Assembly: GCF_014650595.1 (NCBI RefSeq)
Contig: NZ_BMVG01000005.1
Span: 1-64,000 of the forward strand
Origin: Streptomyces alanosinicus
GTDB taxonomy: Bacteria; Actinomycetota; Actinomycetes; Streptomycetales; Streptomycetaceae
Reading direction: 5' to 3'
DNA: 64,000 bases
A program made the translations under genes and the position numbers. Each line of letters starts with the position of its first letter. Position 1 is the first letter of the stretch. The notes beneath the pieces are model-generated. The model was not told the origin of the DNA and searched no databases. It worked only from the letters and a program-made list of their open reading frames with translations. Shown here in pieces: positions 50,975 to 60,565 of this stretch.

Positions 50975-51601
50975 ATGGACGCACAGCTCATCGCCTTCAC
51001 CGCCTTCACCGCCATCGCCGCAGGCCTGGTCGCCATGCCGGGCGCGGACTTCGCCGTGGTCGTGCGCAACGCGCTCGTCTCCCGCCGGGCCGGTGCCGTC
51101 TGCGGGCTCGGTATCGCGGGCGGACTGCTGGTGCACGCCAGGCTCGCGGTGGTCGGCGTCGCCGCTGTGCTGGTCGCCGTCCCCGCCCTGTTCCGGGCAT
51201 TGCAGCTGGTGGGCGGCGCCTATGTGCTCTACCTCGGGGTGCGCACCCTCGGCTCCCTGCGGCGGCTCGCCCAGGGCGGCGAGGAGCCGGGGGCCGAGGC
51301 CGCGCATCCGCTGCGGCAGGGTTTCGCCACCAATGTCCTCAACCCCAAGGCCTCGCTGACCTTCCTCAGCCTGCTGCCGCAGTTTGTGCCGGCCGGGCAG
51401 CACGCGCTGCCCAGGACGATGCTGCTCGCGCTGATTGTCTTCACGCTGGCGCTGGTGTGGTTCCAGGTCGTCGCTCTGCTCGTGGACCGGCTGGGCCGGT
51501 GGCTGTGCCGGCCCCGGGCCGCCCGTGGGCTCCAGGCGGGCACCGGGGTGGTGCTGACGGTGCTGGGAGCGGCCCTGTTGCTGGAGCCGCTCCTGGCCTG
51601 A
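50975..51601 (+). CDS. LysE/RhtB-family amino-acid exporter
   Basis: The 208-residue product has the family N-terminal motif AAGLVAMPGADFAVVVRNAL (GPxxxxV-like) and six predicted membrane segments, with LRQGFATNVLNPKASLTFLS in the central loop, a hallmark of RhtB/LysE transporters. It exports amino acids or related metabolites. ATG 50975 is preferred to 50918 because the family begins MDAQLIAFTA. Expression is probably driven by the divergent LysR protein. Confidence 0.9.
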   Translation: MDAQLIAFTAFTAIAAGLVAMPGADFAVVVRNALVSRRAGAVCGLGIAGGLLVHARLAVVGVAAVLVAVPALFRALQLVGGAYVLYLGVRTLGSLRRLAQGGEEPGAEAAHPLRQGFATNVLNPKASLTFLSLLPQFVPAGQHALPRTMLLALIVFTLALVWFQVVALLVDRLGRWLCRPRAARGLQAGTGVVLTVLGAALLLEPLLA

Positions 51602-51608
51602 CGACGGG

Positions 51609-52082
51609 TCAGTTGACCCGGCCGTACCAGACGCTGCTGGTCCAGATCTTCTGGAGCCTGACCACGTCCCCGGTCCTCGGCGCGTGCCAGATCTTCCCTT
51701 GGCCGGCGTAGATACCGACGTGGTAGACGCTGGAACCCGAGTGGAAGAACACCAGGTCACCGGCCCTACGGCTGCCGGCCGAGATGTGGCGCGTCTTGTT
51801 GTACTGCTGGGCGGCGGTGCGCGGCAGGGTCTTGCCCGCCTTCTTGAACGAGTAGAGCGTCAGCCCCGAGCAGTCGAACCTGCGCGGCCCGGTGGCGCCC
51901 CATGCGTACGGCGCCCCCTTCTTGGAGGCCGCGACCTGCAGTGCTTTTGTCGCGAGCGTCGCGGCCGAGGCATCGGTGGCGAGACCAGGGACCGCGATCG
52001 AGCCGCCCACGGCGGCGAGGGTGAGAGCCGAGGCCGTACCGGCCCGGGCCATGAGCGACGGGACACGATTGAGCGCAGTCAT
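51609..52082 (-). CDS. Secreted NlpC/P60 cell-wall hydrolase
   Basis: The 157-residue product has a signal peptide (MARAGTASALTLAAVGGSIA, with DASAA near residue 40 as the cleavage region), then a single NlpC/P60 domain with catalytic Cys in FDCSGLTLYSF, His in VYHVGIYAGQGK and a further His in IWHAPRTGD. It is expected to cut peptide stems of peptidoglycan. Its long 5' leader is a ydaO-type c-di-AMP riboswitch, known to control similar hydrolases in Streptomyces. The start at ATG 52082 follows GAAGGG. Confidence 0.9.
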   Translation of the reverse strand: MTALNRVPSLMARAGTASALTLAAVGGSIAVPGLATDASAATLATKALQVAASKKGAPYAWGATGPRRFDCSGLTLYSFKKAGKTLPRTAAQQYNKTRHISAGSRRAGDLVFFHSGSSVYHVGIYAGQGKIWHAPRTGDVVRLQKIWTSSVWYGRVN

Positions 52083-52092
52083 GCGCAACCCT

Positions 52093-52307
52093 TCGTCAGC
52101 CGCCTGTGAAGGATGACCTGTCGGATTCGGGCTGGCGAAGTTGCCCGGCCGCGTTGCCACGGCTTCACCCCAAGGGCTGCTCGGAACCTCCGGCCGTCTG
52201 CAAGGCACAGACGAACGTCCGCTCCGGCGACCCGTCTTGCTTGGGTCCTCCACTCCTGCCGATCCACTCCTGTCGACCGGTCATCCGGGTGGCGGCAGGA
52301 CTCGGCG
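52093..52307 (-). ncRNA. ydaO-type (c-di-AMP) riboswitch
   Basis: The leader RNA (minus strand) carries the conserved ydaO blocks in order: GAGGACCCAAGC, GGGGTGAAGCCG, then CAGCCCGAATCCGACAGGTC, ending CAGGCGGCTGACGAAGG. The closing P1 stem can form between CTGCCGCCA near 52297 and CAGGCGGCTG near 52100. It ends just before the ribosome site of an NlpC/P60 gene, its usual target in actinomycetes. High c-di-AMP normally turns expression off. Boundaries are approximate. Confidence 0.85.
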
Positions 52308-52658
52308 TCCGCCCGGACCGCCCCGCCGCGGTGGCGGGGGCTTGTCGTCAGACAGGGATCTTCACCTACAGAGGTCTGAAAATCCCAACGGAATCGGGGA
52401 TTTGTGGCGTTACTCACCACTCATCCGTTCGGGTGGACAGCGATGTGTTCGAGGCGCCGTCAGTTCCCTGTCGTAGCCCCCGACCTGGGGCGGAGTGATC
52501 TGTTCCGCATCAGAGATCAACGCGATGCGCAAGTCGGAAGGTCTGGAAAACGGCCTGGATGTACACCGGTCGGCGGTACGCCGTTCGGGCCGTTTCGCGT
52601 CCGGTCCGAACGGCGTCCGTCGACGTTCCGGCCCCGTCCGTCTGGTCGGGTGTCCGGA
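52308..52658. other. Upstream leader/promoter region of the NlpC/P60 gene
   Basis: No gene is evident. The left part holds a GC hairpin on the leader side (CCCCGCC-N5-GGCGGGG at 52321-52339) that may stabilise the mRNA start. The rest shows no recognisable motif. It separates the riboswitch from the 101-residue gene's stop at 52659. Confidence 0.4.
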
Positions 52659-52964
52659 TCAGCGGACGCCGTCGGGCGGGAGCGCGACGCGCGCGGTACG
52701 ACGTTCACCGTCCAGCACCCGCAACGCCCGTGCCAGCGTGTCCCCGTGCAGCTCCGACTCGCCCCGCCGGTGCATCGATGCGAGGGCGTCACGCAGCTCC
52801 GCGGCCTTGCGCACCAGGGCCTGGGCCGCGCGCAGCGCGCGATAGGTGTCCTCGCCGTGCGCGGGATTGACGCGACCCAGCAGGTCGGCCGCCTCCAGAT
52901 AACGGTCGATCAGTTCCCCTTCGGCCCGGGTCAGCGCGGGCAGCGGCGGCAGGTCCGGCAGCAT
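52659..52964 (-). CDS. Small helical protein co-transcribed with the ClpP paralogue
   Basis: The 101-residue product, starting MLPDLPPLPALTRAEGELID, is mostly helical (YRALRAAQALVRKAAELRDA, then HGDTLARALRVLDGERRTAR). I recognise no family. It begins seven bases after the ClpP-like gene's stop and is surely in the same operon, so it may be a partner of that protein. No catalytic motif is seen. Confidence 0.6.
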   Translation of the reverse strand: MLPDLPPLPALTRAEGELIDRYLEAADLLGRVNPAHGEDTYRALRAAQALVRKAAELRDALASMHRRGESELHGDTLARALRVLDGERRTARVALPPDGVR

Positions 52965-52971
52965 CGGCGGC

Positions 52972-53622
52972 TCACCTCGCCTCCGGTGCGCCGGGCGTGC
53001 TCCGCCGGCCGGGCACGATGCCGTCCACCAGGCCGTAGTCCACCGCCGCGGAGGCGTCCAGGACCAGGTCCCGAGCCAGGTCGCGGTGTACCCGCTCCGC
53101 CGTGCGCCCCGTGTGCCGTACGAGCATCTCCTCGGTCAGCGCACGGGTGCGGTCCAATTCCCCGGCCTGGACGAGCAGATCGCTGGGCCGGCCCCGCACC
53201 GGCTCGGGGAGCCGGGGCTGCGCGATCACCATGCGTGCGCCGGGCAGGGTGAACCGCTTGCCCGGGGTGCCGGCCGCGAGCAGCAGCGCGGCCTGGGACG
53301 CGGCCTGGCCCAGGCAGTAGGTCACCACGTCGCAACCGACGTAGCGCATCGTGTCGTAGACGGCCGTCAGCGCGCTGAACGTACCGCCGGGGGAGTTCAC
53401 GTACAGCGTGATGTCCCGGTCCGGGGCCGCGTGTTCGAGGTACATGAACTGCGCCATCACGTCGTTCGCGGCCGCGTCGTCGAGCGCGGTCCCGAGGAAG
53501 ACGATCCGGTCCTCGAAGAGCTTGCCGTAGGGGTCGAGCGTGCGCGCGCCGCCGCTGGTGCGCTCGGTGAACTCGGGCAGGACATGACGGGCGAAAGCTC
53601 GGGACGCGAAAGCTCGGGACAT
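52972..53622 (-). CDS. ClpP-like protease subunit with missing catalytic His
   Basis: The 216-residue product is a ClpP homologue (closest in wording to ClpP3): [40 protein letters not shown], then [20 protein letters not shown] with the catalytic Ser. The catalytic His block, normally (M/L)IHQP, reads [11 protein letters not shown]: the His codon is GCG (Ala) while the flanking residues are intact. The Asp of the triad is present ([18 protein letters not shown]). So it should be inactive, possibly acting as a structural or regulatory subunit in a mixed ring. ATG 53622 begins [14 protein letters not shown]. Confidence 0.9.
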   Translation of the reverse strand: MSRAFASRAFARHVLPEFTERTSGGARTLDPYGKLFEDRIVFLGTALDDAAANDVMAQFMYLEHAAPDRDITLYVNSPGGTFSALTAVYDTMRYVGCDVVTYCLGQAASQAALLLAAGTPGKRFTLPGARMVIAQPRLPEPVRGRPSDLLVQAGELDRTRALTEEMLVRHTGRTAERVHRDLARDLVLDASAAVDYGLVDGIVPGRRSTPGAPEAR

Positions 53623-53708
53623 GGGACACCCCTTCTCATCGCACGGCCTCCGATGGGCTCGGCTTCTGTAAAAAATGTACAGGACGTACGTGACGTTAGA
53701 ATGGGGGC

Positions 53709-53987
53709 ATGGCCTACGAGATTCCGGTGACGCAAGCCAGGGCTGAGCTTGCCGACCTGATCAACCGGGTGGTGTACGGCGGTGAGCGCGTCGTTGTGAC
53801 CCGGCATGGAAAGCCCCTGGTCGCCCTCGTCTCGGCGGACGATCTGGCGCGCCTGGACGCGCTCGACGAGCCGGCCGGGGAACAGGTCATCGGCTCGGTC
53901 TCGGTGGTGCGCGAGGCCGGTTCCGCCGGGCGCGAACAGCAGCGGTTCGGGATCGCCGCCGAGCATCACGGTCCCGGCGCGTCCTGA
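53709..53987 (+). CDS. Phd/YefM-type antitoxin, no adjacent toxin
   Basis: The 92-residue product has the Phd/YefM signature [40 protein letters not shown], a DNA-binding N-terminus of type II antitoxins. A TTAGAAT-like -10 box lies directly before the ATG, so the mRNA is nearly leaderless. No RelE/YoeB/Doc toxin follows, so it is an orphan, perhaps buffering toxins elsewhere or acting as a plain regulator. The gene is divergent from the ClpP-like operon. Confidence 0.85.
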   Translation: MAYEIPVTQARAELADLINRVVYGGERVVVTRHGKPLVALVSADDLARLDALDEPAGEQVIGSVSVVREAGSAGREQQRFGIAAEHHGPGAS

Positions 53988-54044
53988 TCCGCGCGCCGGT
54001 ATCGCGCATCCCGTAGCGCGGTCATTGCCGCATCAAAGGCTGGT

Positions 54045-54060
54045 TTAACGTCGTTGAAAC
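54045..54060 (+). promoter_or_regulatory. GlnR box upstream of urease
   Basis: TTAAC-GTCGTT-GAAAC matches the actinobacterial GlnR half-site pair gTnAc-N6-GaAAc at nine of ten informative positions with the exact spacing. It lies 154 bases before ureA, where GlnR is known to control ureA in Streptomyces under nitrogen limitation. Confidence 0.7.
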
Positions 54061-54213
54061 TCCGGCGAACTAACCTGCCCGTCCACGCCATCAGGGGCTT
54101 TTCCGCCTGGATTGAGGACAATCCAGGGATTTGTCTGTGTGTTACACCTACCCCGTCGTGATGGCAGCGGCAACCGGACCCCGCACGGTCCGGAGCAAGG
54201 ACTGAGGTGGGAC

Positions 54214-54516
54214 GTGCAACTGACCCCGCACGAGCAAGAGAGGCTGCTCATCCATGTGGCGGCCGACGTCGCCGAGAAGCGCCGGGCCCGCGGGCTGAGG
54301 CTCAATCACCCCGAAGCGGTCGCCCTCATCACGTCGCACATCCTCGAAGGAGCCCGTGACGGCCACACGGTCGCCGAGCTGATGTCCTCCGGCCGCAAGC
54401 TCCTGACCAGGGAGGACGTCATGGACGGGGTCTCGGAGATGATCCACGACGTCCAGGTGGAGGCCACCTTCCCGGACGGCACCAAGCTCGTCACCGTCCA
54501 CGAGCCGATCATCTGA
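54214..54516 (+). CDS. ureA: Urease gamma subunit
   Basis: The 100-residue product begins [20 protein letters not shown] (GTG start) and has [20 protein letters not shown] and [15 protein letters not shown], the complete urease gamma subunit. GTG 54214 follows GAGGTGG. First structural gene of the cluster, 11 bases before ureB. The subunits form the nickel urease that hydrolyses urea to ammonia and CO2. Confidence 0.97.
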   Translation: MQLTPHEQERLLIHVAADVAEKRRARGLRLNHPEAVALITSHILEGARDGHTVAELMSSGRKLLTREDVMDGVSEMIHDVQVEATFPDGTKLVTVHEPII

Positions 54517-54527
54517 GGGGCGCCGCG

Positions 54528-54839
54528 ATGATTCCCGGAGAGATCCTGTTCGCGGAGGATCCCGTCAAGCTCAACGACGGTCGCGAGGTCACCCGTCTGA
54601 CGGTCCTCAACGCCGCCGACCGGCCGGTCCAGGTCGGCTCCCACTACCACTTCGCCGAGGCCAACCCCGGCCTGGAGTTCGACCGGGCCGCCGCCCGCGG
54701 CAAGCGGCTGAACGTCGCCGCCGGCACCGCCGTGCGCTTCGAGCCCGGCATCCCCGTCGACATCGAACTCGTGCCTCTCGCCGGCGCCCGGATCGTGCCG
54801 GGCCTGCGGGGGGAGACCGGAGGTGCCCTCGATGCGTGA
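54528..54839 (+). CDS. ureB: Urease beta subunit
   Basis: The 103-residue product has [20 protein letters not shown] and [20 protein letters not shown], the conserved beta-subunit core. Its stop overlaps the ureC ATG region (GATGCGTGA), so the two are coupled. All conserved positions look intact. Confidence 0.97.
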   Translation: MIPGEILFAEDPVKLNDGREVTRLTVLNAADRPVQVGSHYHFAEANPGLEFDRAAARGKRLNVAAGTAVRFEPGIPVDIELVPLAGARIVPGLRGETGGALDA

Positions 54840-56553
54840 GATCGCCCGCGGCGTCTACGCCGACCTGTTCGGACCCACCACCGGGGACCGTATCCGGCTC
54901 GCCGACACCGACCTGCTGATCGAGATCGAGGAGGACCGCTCCGGCGGCCCCGGCGCGTCCGGCGACGAGGCGGTCTTCGGCGGCGGCAAGGTCATCCGCG
55001 AGTCCATGGGCCAGTCCCGGGCCACCCGCGCCGACGGCACCCCCGACACAGTGATCACCGGTGTCGTCGTCATCGACCACTGGGGTGTCGTCAAGGCCGA
55101 CGTCGGCATCCGCGACGGCCGGATCGCCGCGCTCGGCAAGGCCGGCAACCCCGACACCATGGACGGCGTCCACCCCGCCCTGGTCATCGGTCCCGAGACC
55201 GAGGTCATCGCGGGCAACGGGCGGATCCTCACCGCCGGCGCCATCGACGCGCACGTCCACTTCATCTGCCCGCAGATCGCCGACGAGGCGCTGGCCTCCG
55301 GCATCACCACCCTGGTCGGCGGCGGCACCGGCCCCGCCGAGGGCTCCAAGGCCACCACCGTCACGCCCGGCCCCTGGCATCTTGCCCGGATGTTCGAGGC
55401 GATGGAGGCCTACCCGGTCAACGTCGGCTTCCTCGGCAAGGGCAACACCGTCTCCCACGAGGCGATGCTCTCCCAGATCCGGGGCGGCGCGGCCGGCCTG
55501 AAGCTGCACGAGGACTGGGGCACCACCCCGGCCGCCATCGACGCCGCGCTCACCGTCGCCGACCGCACCGGCATCCAGGTCGCCATCCACACGGACACCC
55601 TGAACGAGGCCGGATTCGTCGGCGACACCCTCGCCGCGATCGCGGGCCGGGGCATCCACTCGTACCACACCGAAGGCGCCGGCGGCGGGCACGCTCCGGA
55701 CATCATGACCGTGGTCTCGCAGCCCAATGTGCTGCCCAGCTCCACCAATCCGACCAGGCCGTTCACCGTCAACACCGCCGAGGAACACCTCGACATGCTG
55801 ATGGTGTGTCACCACCTCAACCCCACGGTCCCGGAGGACCTGGCGTTCGCCGAGTCCCGGATCCGCCCCTCCACCATCGGAGCGGAGGACATCCTCCATG
55901 ACCTCGGCGCGATCTCGATCATCTCCTCCGACTCCCAGGCCATGGGCCGCGTCGGCGAGGTGATCCTGCGTACCTGGCAGACGGCCCACGTCATGAAGCG
56001 GCGCAGGGGAGCCCTGCCCGGCGACGGACGGGCCGACAACCACCGGGTACGGCGCTATGTCGCCAAGTACACGATCAACCCGGCCCTCGCCCAGGGCCTC
56101 GCCGCCGAGATCGGCTCCGTCGAGACCGGCAAGCTCGCCGACCTGGTGCTGTGGGAGCCGGCGTTCTTCGGCGTCAAGCCGCTCCTGGTGCTCAAGGGCG
56201 GGCAGATCGCGTATGCGCAGATGGGCGACGCCAACGCCTCCATCCCCACCCCGCAGCCGATCCTGCCCCGCCCGATGTACGGCGCGATCGGCCGCGCTCC
56301 GGCCGCCAACTCGGTCAACTTCACGGCCCAGCCGGCGATCGAGGACGGGCTGCCGGACCGGCTCGGGCTCGGCAAGCGGTTCGTGGCGATCGAGTCCACG
56401 CGCGGCGTCACCAAGGCCGACATGCGGGAGAACGACGCCCGCCCCGACGTCCGGATCGACCCCGACAGCTTCGCCGTGCACATCGACGGCGAACTGGTCG
56501 AGGCCGCACCGGCCGCCGAACTGCCCATGGCCCAGCGTTACTTCCTCTTCTGA
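54832..56553 (+). CDS. ureC: Urease alpha subunit (catalytic)
   Basis: The 573-residue product has the nickel ligands and active site in order: [11 protein letters not shown] (HxH) near residue 138, the carbamylated lysine in [12 protein letters not shown] near 220, [14 protein letters not shown] near 275, the flap VCHHLNP near 325 and [12 protein letters not shown] near 363. Full length and intact. ATG 54832 ([14 protein letters not shown]) follows GGAGGTG at eight-base spacing; an upstream GTG at 54823 is less likely. Confidence 0.97.
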   Translation: MREIARGVYADLFGPTTGDRIRLADTDLLIEIEEDRSGGPGASGDEAVFGGGKVIRESMGQSRATRADGTPDTVITGVVVIDHWGVVKADVGIRDGRIAALGKAGNPDTMDGVHPALVIGPETEVIAGNGRILTAGAIDAHVHFICPQIADEALASGITTLVGGGTGPAEGSKATTVTPGPWHLARMFEAMEAYPVNVGFLGKGNTVSHEAMLSQIRGGAAGLKLHEDWGTTPAAIDAALTVADRTGIQVAIHTDTLNEAGFVGDTLAAIAGRGIHSYHTEGAGGGHAPDIMTVVSQPNVLPSSTNPTRPFTVNTAEEHLDMLMVCHHLNPTVPEDLAFAESRIRPSTIGAEDILHDLGAISIISSDSQAMGRVGEVILRTWQTAHVMKRRRGALPGDGRADNHRVRRYVAKYTINPALAQGLAAEIGSVETGKLADLVLWEPAFFGVKPLLVLKGGQIAYAQMGDANASIPTPQPILPRPMYGAIGRAPAANSVNFTAQPAIEDGLPDRLGLGKRFVAIESTRGVTKADMRENDARPDVRIDPDSFAVHIDGELVEAAPAAELPMAQRYFLF

Positions 56554-56563
56554 CGGGATCGTG

Positions 56564-57238
56564 ATGGCACGGGCAGCACTTCTCGTCCTGGCCGACGGCC
56601 GCTTCCCCGCCGGAGGGCATGCGCACTCCGGCGGGGCGGAGGCCGCCGTCAAGGCGGGACGCATCACTTCTGCGGCGAGCCTGGAGGACTTCTGCCGGGG
56701 CCGGCTGCACACCGCCGGGCTGGTCGCGGGAGCGCTGGCGGCCGCCGCCGTACTCGGCGTGGACCCGGCGGAACTGGACGCGGCGGCGGACGCCCGAACA
56801 CCCTCGCCCGCGCTGCGGGCCGCCGCGCGCCGTCTCGGCCGACAGCTGCTGCGGGCGGCGCGGGCCGGCTGGCCGTCCCCCGAACTCGACGCGCTGGCAC
56901 GGGAGTTCCCCAAGGGCGCCCATCAGCCGGTCGTGCTCGGGCTGGCCGCGCGGGCGGCCGGACTGGGCCCGGACGACGCGGCGTACTGCGCGGCGTACGA
57001 GAGCGTGAGCGGGCCGGCGACGGCCACGGTACGACTGCTGAGCCTGGACCCCTTCGACGCGACCGGTGCACTGGCGCGGCTGGCGCCGGAGCTGGATCGC
57101 GTCGCGGACCGGGCCGTCGAGGCGGCGCGCAGGGCTGCCGCCGAGGGGACCGACGCGCTGCCCGCCGCTTCCGGGCCCCTGCTGGAGGTCGGTGCGCAGT
57201 GGCACGCGGCATGGCCGGTACGCCTGTTCGCGTCATAA
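56564..57238 (+). CDS. ureF: Urease accessory protein UreF
   Basis: The 224-residue product opens ALLVLADGRFPAGGHAHSGG, the UreF N-terminal motif, and has EFPKGAHQPVVLGLAARAAG in the middle. UreF gates the GTPase UreG during nickel insertion into urease. ATG 56564 lies ten bases after ureC. The GTG three bases earlier is an alternative. Confidence 0.9.
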   Translation: MARAALLVLADGRFPAGGHAHSGGAEAAVKAGRITSAASLEDFCRGRLHTAGLVAGALAAAAVLGVDPAELDAAADARTPSPALRAAARRLGRQLLRAARAGWPSPELDALAREFPKGAHQPVVLGLAARAAGLGPDDAAYCAAYESVSGPATATVRLLSLDPFDATGALARLAPELDRVADRAVEAARRAAAEGTDALPAASGPLLEVGAQWHAAWPVRLFAS

Positions 57239-57339
57239 CGATGCGCCCACCCACCCGTCACCCACCCGATGCGCCCGGCTGAACGGCCGTCCCGGCGCAA
57301 CCTCCCTCGTACACGTAACCCGGCCTCCAGGAGCCGTCC

Positions 57340-58017
57340 ATGCACCTCGACCACACCCACTCCGGCCCCGCCGCCGTCAGCGCCGACGCGCACCGGCCCG
57401 ACGGAACCCGCCGCGCCCTGCGCATCGGCCTCGGCGGGCCCGTCGGCTCCGGGAAGACCGCGACCGTCGCCGCGCTCTGCCGGGCCCTGCGCGACGAGCT
57501 GTCGCTCGCCGTCGTCACCAACGACATCTACACCCGTGAGGACGCCGAGTTCCTGCTCCGGGAGGCCGTGCTGCCGCCCGAGCGCATCACCGCCGTCGAG
57601 ACGGGCGCCTGCCCGCACACCGCGATCCGCGACGACATCTCCGCCAACCTCGAAGCCGTCGAGGACCTGGAGGAGGCGGTCGGTCCCCTGGATCTGATCC
57701 TCGTCGAGTCCGGCGGCGACAACCTCACCGCGACCTTCTCCAAGGGCCTTGTGGACGCACAGATCTTCGTGATCGACGTGGCCGGCGGCGACGACATCCC
57801 GCGCAAGGGCGGGCCCGGCGTCACCACGGCCGACCTGCTCGTCGTCAACAAGACCGACCTCGCGCCGTACGTCGGCTCCGACCTCGCCCGGATGGCCGCG
57901 GACGCCAAGGCCCAGCGGGCCGAACTCCCGGTGGTCTTCCAGTCGTTGCGCGCCGACGGGGGCGTCGCCGAGGTGGCCCGCTGGGTGCGCGAGCGGCTCG
58001 CCGCATGGACGGCGTGA
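57340..58017 (+). CDS. ureG: Urease accessory GTPase UreG
   Basis: The 225-residue product has P-loop [20 protein letters not shown] near residue 28, [14 protein letters not shown], the metal-binding CPH in [13 protein letters not shown], and [16 protein letters not shown], with NKTD the guanine-specific motif. The N-terminal HLDHTHSG is His-rich and may hold nickel, relevant because no ureE gene is present. It overlaps ureD by 13 bases. Confidence 0.95.
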   Translation: MHLDHTHSGPAAVSADAHRPDGTRRALRIGLGGPVGSGKTATVAALCRALRDELSLAVVTNDIYTREDAEFLLREAVLPPERITAVETGACPHTAIRDDISANLEAVEDLEEAVGPLDLILVESGGDNLTATFSKGLVDAQIFVIDVAGGDDIPRKGGPGVTTADLLVVNKTDLAPYVGSDLARMAADAKAQRAELPVVFQSLRADGGVAEVARWVRERLAAWTA

Positions 58018-58778
58018 CCGCCACGGGGGTCCGGGCGGACGCCCGGATCGTCGCCCGCGCCGACGGCCGGGGCGGCACCGCGCTGCCCGTGCTGGACTCC
58101 GACGGCCCGCTGGCCCTGCGCCGCACCCGGGCCGACGGCGCCCGGGCGAAGGTCATGCTGGTCGGCGCGATGAGCGGCCCGCTCGGCGGCGACCGCTTCT
58201 CGCTCACGGCGAGCGTGGCCGAGGGCGCCCGGCTGCACATCGGCTCGGCCGCCGCCACCCTCGCACTGCCGGGCCAGACCAAGGACGAGGCCCGCTACGA
58301 CGTACGGCTCGACGTGGCCGACGGCGCCGAACTGCACTGGCTGCCCGAGCAGTTGATCTCGGCCCGGGGCAGTGACCTGAAGGTCACCACGCGAGCCGAA
58401 CTGGCCGCCGGCGCCCGGCTCGTGCTGCGCGAGGAGCAGGTGCTCGGGCGGGCCGGAGAGGAACCCGGGCGGCTCACCAGCCGGCTGACCGTGCGGGTCG
58501 CGGGCCGGACGGTGCTGGACCAGGAGCTGGCCTCCGGCCCCGGCGCACCGGGCGGCTGGGACGGCCCGGCGGTACTGGCAGGACATCGTGCGGTGGGCCA
58601 ACTCGTCGTGGTGCGGCCCGAGTTCGCGGAACATCCGGTCGAGGCGCGGCCGCTGGGGGAGTGCGCCGCACTGATACCGCTGGCCGGCCCCGCCGTTCTG
58701 GTCAGCGCGGTCGCCCCGGACGCCCTGCGGCTGCGCAGGCTCCTGGACGAAGCGATCGCCCCGTTCAACGGGACATGA
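58005..58778 (+). CDS. ureD: Urease accessory protein UreD
   Basis: The 257-residue product has [40 protein letters not shown] and [20 protein letters not shown], typical of the UreD/UreH scaffold that binds urease during activation. The start overlaps the ureG end. Last gene of ureABCFGD. Confidence 0.9.
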   Translation: MDGVTATGVRADARIVARADGRGGTALPVLDSDGPLALRRTRADGARAKVMLVGAMSGPLGGDRFSLTASVAEGARLHIGSAAATLALPGQTKDEARYDVRLDVADGAELHWLPEQLISARGSDLKVTTRAELAAGARLVLREEQVLGRAGEEPGRLTSRLTVRVAGRTVLDQELASGPGAPGGWDGPAVLAGHRAVGQLVVVRPEFAEHPVEARPLGECAALIPLAGPAVLVSAVAPDALRLRRLLDEAIAPFNGT

Positions 58779-58896
58779 TCATCCGGTTATCGGATTGGTA
58801 AAGATGGGTGGCTACCCCTGTTCTCAGGTGGTTCACAGCCGAGAGGATCCCCGCCTGACCACTCGCAGCGATCCTGATGTAGGGGGAGGGGCCCAC

Positions 58897-60492
58897 TTGA
58901 GGGAGAACAGACCGAAGAGCCGCCTGTTGGCGCTCGGTTCGGCCGGAGCGCTCGTCACCGCCACGCTCGTCGCCGGTGCCGTCTCGGCACCCGCGGCCAG
59001 CGCCGCCGGCCGGCCCGGCCCGGACCGGGAGGCGAAGGGGGCCGCGATCGCCGCCGCCCGCGCCGCCAAGGCCGGCATCGACTGGCAGGACTGCCCGGCC
59101 GACTGGGGGCTGGCCAAGCCCATCCAGTGCGGCTGGGTCAGCGTGCCCGTCGACTACGCCCACCCGTACGGCAAGCAGATCAAGCTCGCCGTCGACCGCA
59201 TCGGCAACACGGGCACCGCACAGGAGCGTCAGGGCTCCCTCGTCTACAACCCGGGCGGCCCCGGCGGTTCCGGGATGCGTTTCCCGACCCGGGTCGTCAA
59301 CAAGAACCCCGTCTGGGCGAACGTCGCCAAGGCCTACGACTTCGTCGGCTTCGACCCGCGCGGCGTCGGCCACTCCGCCCCCATCTCCTGCGTCGACCCG
59401 CAGGAGTTCGTCAAGGCGCCGAAGATGGACCCGGTGCCGGACACCACGGCGGACAAGACCGCCCAGCGCAAGCTGGCCCGCGAGTACGCCGAGGGCTGTG
59501 CCGAGCGCAGCGGCGCGATGCTGCCGTACATGACCACGCCCAACACCGCCCGTGACCTGGACGTCATCCGCGCGGCCCTGGGCGAGCGGAAGCTGAACTA
59601 CCTCGGCGTCTCCTACGGAACCTACCTCGGCGCCGTCTACGGCACCCTGTTCCCGGGCCATCTGCGCCGGATGATCGTCGACAGCGTGGTCAACCCCGCG
59701 CGCGAGAACATCTGGTACCAGGCCAACCTCAACCAGGACATCGCCTTCGAGGGACGCTGGAAGGACTGGGAGGACTGGGTCGCCGCGAACGACGCCGCCT
59801 TCCACCTCGGCACCACCCGCGACGCGGTCCAGGCCAAGTGGCTCCAGCTGCGCGCCACCGCCAAGAAGAACCCCATCGGCGGGACCGTCGGCCCGGCCGA
59901 GCTGACCTCCTACTTCCAGAGCGCGCCGTACTACGACTCCTCGTGGGTGCCCATCGCCACGGTGTTCAGCAAGTACGTCGCCGGTGACACCAAGGCACTG
60001 GTCGACGCGGCCGCCCCCGACATGTCGAACACCGCGGGCAACATCACCGCGGAGAACGGCAACGCGGTGTACACGGCCGTCGAGTGCGCCGACGCCAAGT
60101 GGCCCACCAGCTGGCAGAAGTGGGACCGGGACAACACCCGCCTCAACCAGAAGTACCCGTTCATGACCTGGGCCAACGCCTGGATGAACCTGCCCTGCGC
60201 CACCTGGCCGGCCAAGCAGCACACCCCGGTCCACGTCACGACCCACGAGGGTCTGCCGCAGGTGCTGATCGTGCAGTCCACCCGGGACGCCGCCACCCCG
60301 TACGAGGGCGCCGTCGAACTGCACAAGCGTTTCCAGGGCTCCCGTCTGATCACCGAGAAGGACGCGGGATCCCACGGTGTGACCGGTCTGGTCAACCCCT
60401 GCATCAACCAGCGCGTCGACGCCTATCTGCTCGACGGCAAGCTGGACGGTGCGGACGTGACCTGCGGACCGCACGCCACGCCCAAGCCCTGA
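58897..60492 (+). CDS. Secreted alpha/beta hydrolase, tripeptidyl-aminopeptidase type
   Basis: The 531-residue product begins with a signal peptide (SRLLALGSAGALVTATLVAG, cleavage near ASAAG at residue 38). The core has LVYNPGGPGGSGMRFPTRVV, the nucleophile elbow YLGVSYGTYLGAVYG with Ser near 233, and a late C-terminal TAP-like region (VLIVQSTRDAATPYEGAVEL, GSHGVTGL) holding Asp and His. It matches Streptomyces SlpD/SlpE-type tripeptidyl aminopeptidases. TTG 58897 is fixed by AGGGGGAGGGG upstream. Confidence 0.9.
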   Translation: MRENRPKSRLLALGSAGALVTATLVAGAVSAPAASAAGRPGPDREAKGAAIAAARAAKAGIDWQDCPADWGLAKPIQCGWVSVPVDYAHPYGKQIKLAVDRIGNTGTAQERQGSLVYNPGGPGGSGMRFPTRVVNKNPVWANVAKAYDFVGFDPRGVGHSAPISCVDPQEFVKAPKMDPVPDTTADKTAQRKLAREYAEGCAERSGAMLPYMTTPNTARDLDVIRAALGERKLNYLGVSYGTYLGAVYGTLFPGHLRRMIVDSVVNPARENIWYQANLNQDIAFEGRWKDWEDWVAANDAAFHLGTTRDAVQAKWLQLRATAKKNPIGGTVGPAELTSYFQSAPYYDSSWVPIATVFSKYVAGDTKALVDAAAPDMSNTAGNITAENGNAVYTAVECADAKWPTSWQKWDRDNTRLNQKYPFMTWANAWMNLPCATWPAKQHTPVHVTTHEGLPQVLIVQSTRDAATPYEGAVELHKRFQGSRLITEKDAGSHGVTGLVNPCINQRVDAYLLDGKLDGADVTCGPHATPKP

Positions 60493-60510
60493 CCGGGCCC
60501 ATGCGGTGAC

Positions 60511-60541
60511 GAGGGGCGGCCGGACTCTCCGGCCGCCCCTC
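60511..60541. terminator. Strong bidirectional terminator hairpin
   Basis: GAGGGGCGGCCGG and CCGGCCGCCCCTC form a perfect 13-bp stem with loop ACTCT, between two convergent genes (stops at 60492 and 60566). Confidence 0.85.
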
Positions 60542-60565
60542 GCTCATGCCGCGCGGTGCCCGTGG

